Of a stretch of DNA of 64,000 bases, positions 62,530-64,000 are shown piece after piece. Origin of the DNA: Cristatella mucedo (Eukaryota; Bryozoa; Phylactolaemata; Cristatellidae). The stretch is from NCBI GenBank assembly GCA_009760855.2, contig WPIO01000016.1, positions 2,138,501 through 2,202,500 on the forward strand, read 5' to 3'. Numbering within the stretch: position 1 is the first letter of the stretch; each line of letters opens with the position of its first letter. The position numbers were made by a program, and so were the translations under genes. Under the pieces are notes generated by a model. It was not told the DNA's origin. It made no database searches and saw only the letters and a list, made by a program, of their open reading frames with translations.

Positions 62530-63180
62530 TATAATTATATGCTGAATGTTTGTGTGTTAATATATAAATATATATTTTATTATGTTTTTAAATATGTAAA
62601 CCGTTATTTATACAGTCAATACAGTGCATACGGTGTATACCTGTGATTATATATCGTCTCCCACACGCTCCAGCACTTTCTAGTCGAGCTTGTTTGGCGA
62701 GAGAAGAATGCAGCTATGAGCTCAGCTTTTAGCGGCTGCCACCTGCGAGATAGCGCGAGATATCCTCGCTCTCTTTGCTTTTCAGCTAACCTTATCCTCC
62801 TTTTCAAGCTAATCTTATCCGCTGTAAAGACATTCGTGCGACCGCCGTCACCTTGGCCAGCTAGTAGTCGCGGCACCGGTGAGTCCCCTTCTGAGCGCTG
62901 ACTTCCGGCCTCAGCGCGAACCTTGCAGCCTACCGAGAGTGACGGAAAATGACGTCGCGTGTGCAGTTTTCACCTGAGCCGAGCGATCCGAGAAATGGGC
63001 GCGGCTCCTTCCTTCCGACTTTGCGACGTCCCGTTGAAACAACGCCGGACGCTTGAGATCTTCGAGACTAGCTGCTGGACGCAAGCGAAAATCAAATGGC
63101 TTGCAGGGCATGCACTCACCTGAATTGACGTTTATAAAAAAAAATCTGTCATCAAAAGGCAGCATGAGACGAAATCACGT
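62530..63180. other. Region upstream of the split LINE, nothing recognised
   Basis: A/T-rich to 62,640, then ordinary sequence. The - strand frames at 62,616-62,876 and 62,911-63,165 lack supporting patterns. Confidence 0.4.
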
Positions 63181-63186
63181 CAAGCG

Positions 63187-63915
63187 CAATCGACTTCGAG
63201 GTTTTGTCGCTCACTTTTAGGTCCCTTGATTCTTTGGCTCTAGCCTACCTATCAGATTTACTCCCACACCAGGCCAAGCCTCGTACCACCCGCTTTTCGG
63301 AAACTAACTGTTTGCCTATCTATACCTCGTACAAACCTCAAATCCTGTGGAGACCGTGCGTTTAAAATAAATAAAAAAATACTAGCTGATTTAACAGCCT
63401 CTTTTTGTATAGCGACAGAAGAGCCTTGACGGCTATCACCACCGCTTGCAGTGACGATAAAGGATCGCCCACCACAGGATTCGAACCCACGACCTCGGGG
63501 CCGAAGTCGTGAGAGGCAACCGTCTTACCTAGTGAGCCATTGCGGCTCACCATTTAGTTCGTATGCTCCCAAAGCCTGGAACTCACTACCGACTTCCGTA
63601 ACGACATCCCCTGACTTGACCACATTTAAAAAGAAATTAAAAACGCACCTATTTATCGCAGCATTTAGTGGGTCCCTGTGAGTCGTTTTTTATGTACTTA
63701 TGTGTGCTGACACTGTTGCATGCTGCCACTAGCTACACTTGAATGCTGACCCTGTGCATGTTACCCCTAACCATGTTATTCGTGTTGTTTATCTAGCATG
63801 ATACCACTCACCATTTGACCGTGTTTCCTTTGCAGCATATGTAAAGCGCCTAGGAAGAGATTGAGTTCTCTGAGGGCGTTTTATTAAGTGTATTATTAGT
63901 AGTAGTAGTAGTAGT
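63187..63915 (+). mobile_element. CR1-like LINE 3' end split by a SINE
   Basis: ORF2 C-terminus begins DFEVLSLTFRSLDSLALAYL, is broken at 63,362 by SINE-B, resumes at 63,553 with SYAPKAWNSLPTSVTTSPDL, ends FIAAFSGSL, then UTR, stem-loop and a GTA/ATT-type tail. Confidence 0.8.
63366..63552 (-). mobile_element. SINE-B inserted in a CR1-like LINE
   Basis: Reverse orientation: A-rich end, GCTGATTTAACAGCCTCTTT, GGATTCGAACCCACGACCTC (B box) and CCTAGTGAGCCATTGCGGCT (A box). The LINE reading frame resumes on the other side; short TTTA is seen at both flanks. Confidence 0.75.
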
Positions 63916-64000
63916 AGTAAGCACCTCAAGAGAGCTCTTTAACGCAGCTTGTTGAAATGATTTTAGAGGGTTTAACAGCGCAGCACTGTTGGCCGAAAGA

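Overview
The window looks like nuclear genomic DNA of an invertebrate animal. It has small exons split by GT-AG introns, non-LTR retrotransposon debris of the CR1/L2 group, two tRNA-derived SINE families, Tc1- and pogo-like DNA transposons and very long GA/CT, CA and TA microsatellites. GC content is balanced and CpG is not depleted. The species cannot be named from the sequence. Almost all long open frames are microsatellite or repeat artefacts, so the genes below were built exon by exon from splice sites, intron phase and protein pattern.

Region 1 (1-44,395, + strand) is one gene with 21 recognisable exons, entered from inside (5' end outside the window). All phases agree and the joined frame is 4,443 nt, which is 1,480 residues plus a stop. 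The first ~870 residues are almost continuous coiled coil. A low-complexity linker follows, and the last exon encodes a domain with the helix 3-5, helix 7-10 and AF-2-like pattern of a nuclear-receptor ligand-binding domain (LBD). No zinc-finger DNA-binding domain is seen. A long coiled coil ending in a receptor-type LBD is the most unusual feature of the window. A 14.5-kb intron (25,835-40,324) holds most of the transposon debris and a CpG-rich block at 32.5-33.5 kb.

Region 2 (44.4-48.2 kb) is intergenic and mostly decayed retrotransposons and SINEs.

Region 3 (48.2-58.6 kb, - strand) holds two tandem paralogous genes for small secreted proteins, each a signal peptide plus four canonical EF-hands (126 and 132 residues). 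Their second and third exons are 113 and 165 nt in both, and intron phases are identical, so they arose by gene duplication. Between them (50.3-55.8 kb) lie a CpG-rich tract and a promoter-like block with CCAAT, YY1 and ETS motifs next to an array of heat-shock-element units.

Region 4 (58.6-64.0 kb) holds a pogo-like MITE, long microsatellites, a broken Tc1-type transposon with inverted repeats and a CR1 3' end split by a SINE.

The SINE-A family ends in the same stem-loop 3' tail as the CR1-like elements, which suggests that the LINE mobilised the SINE.
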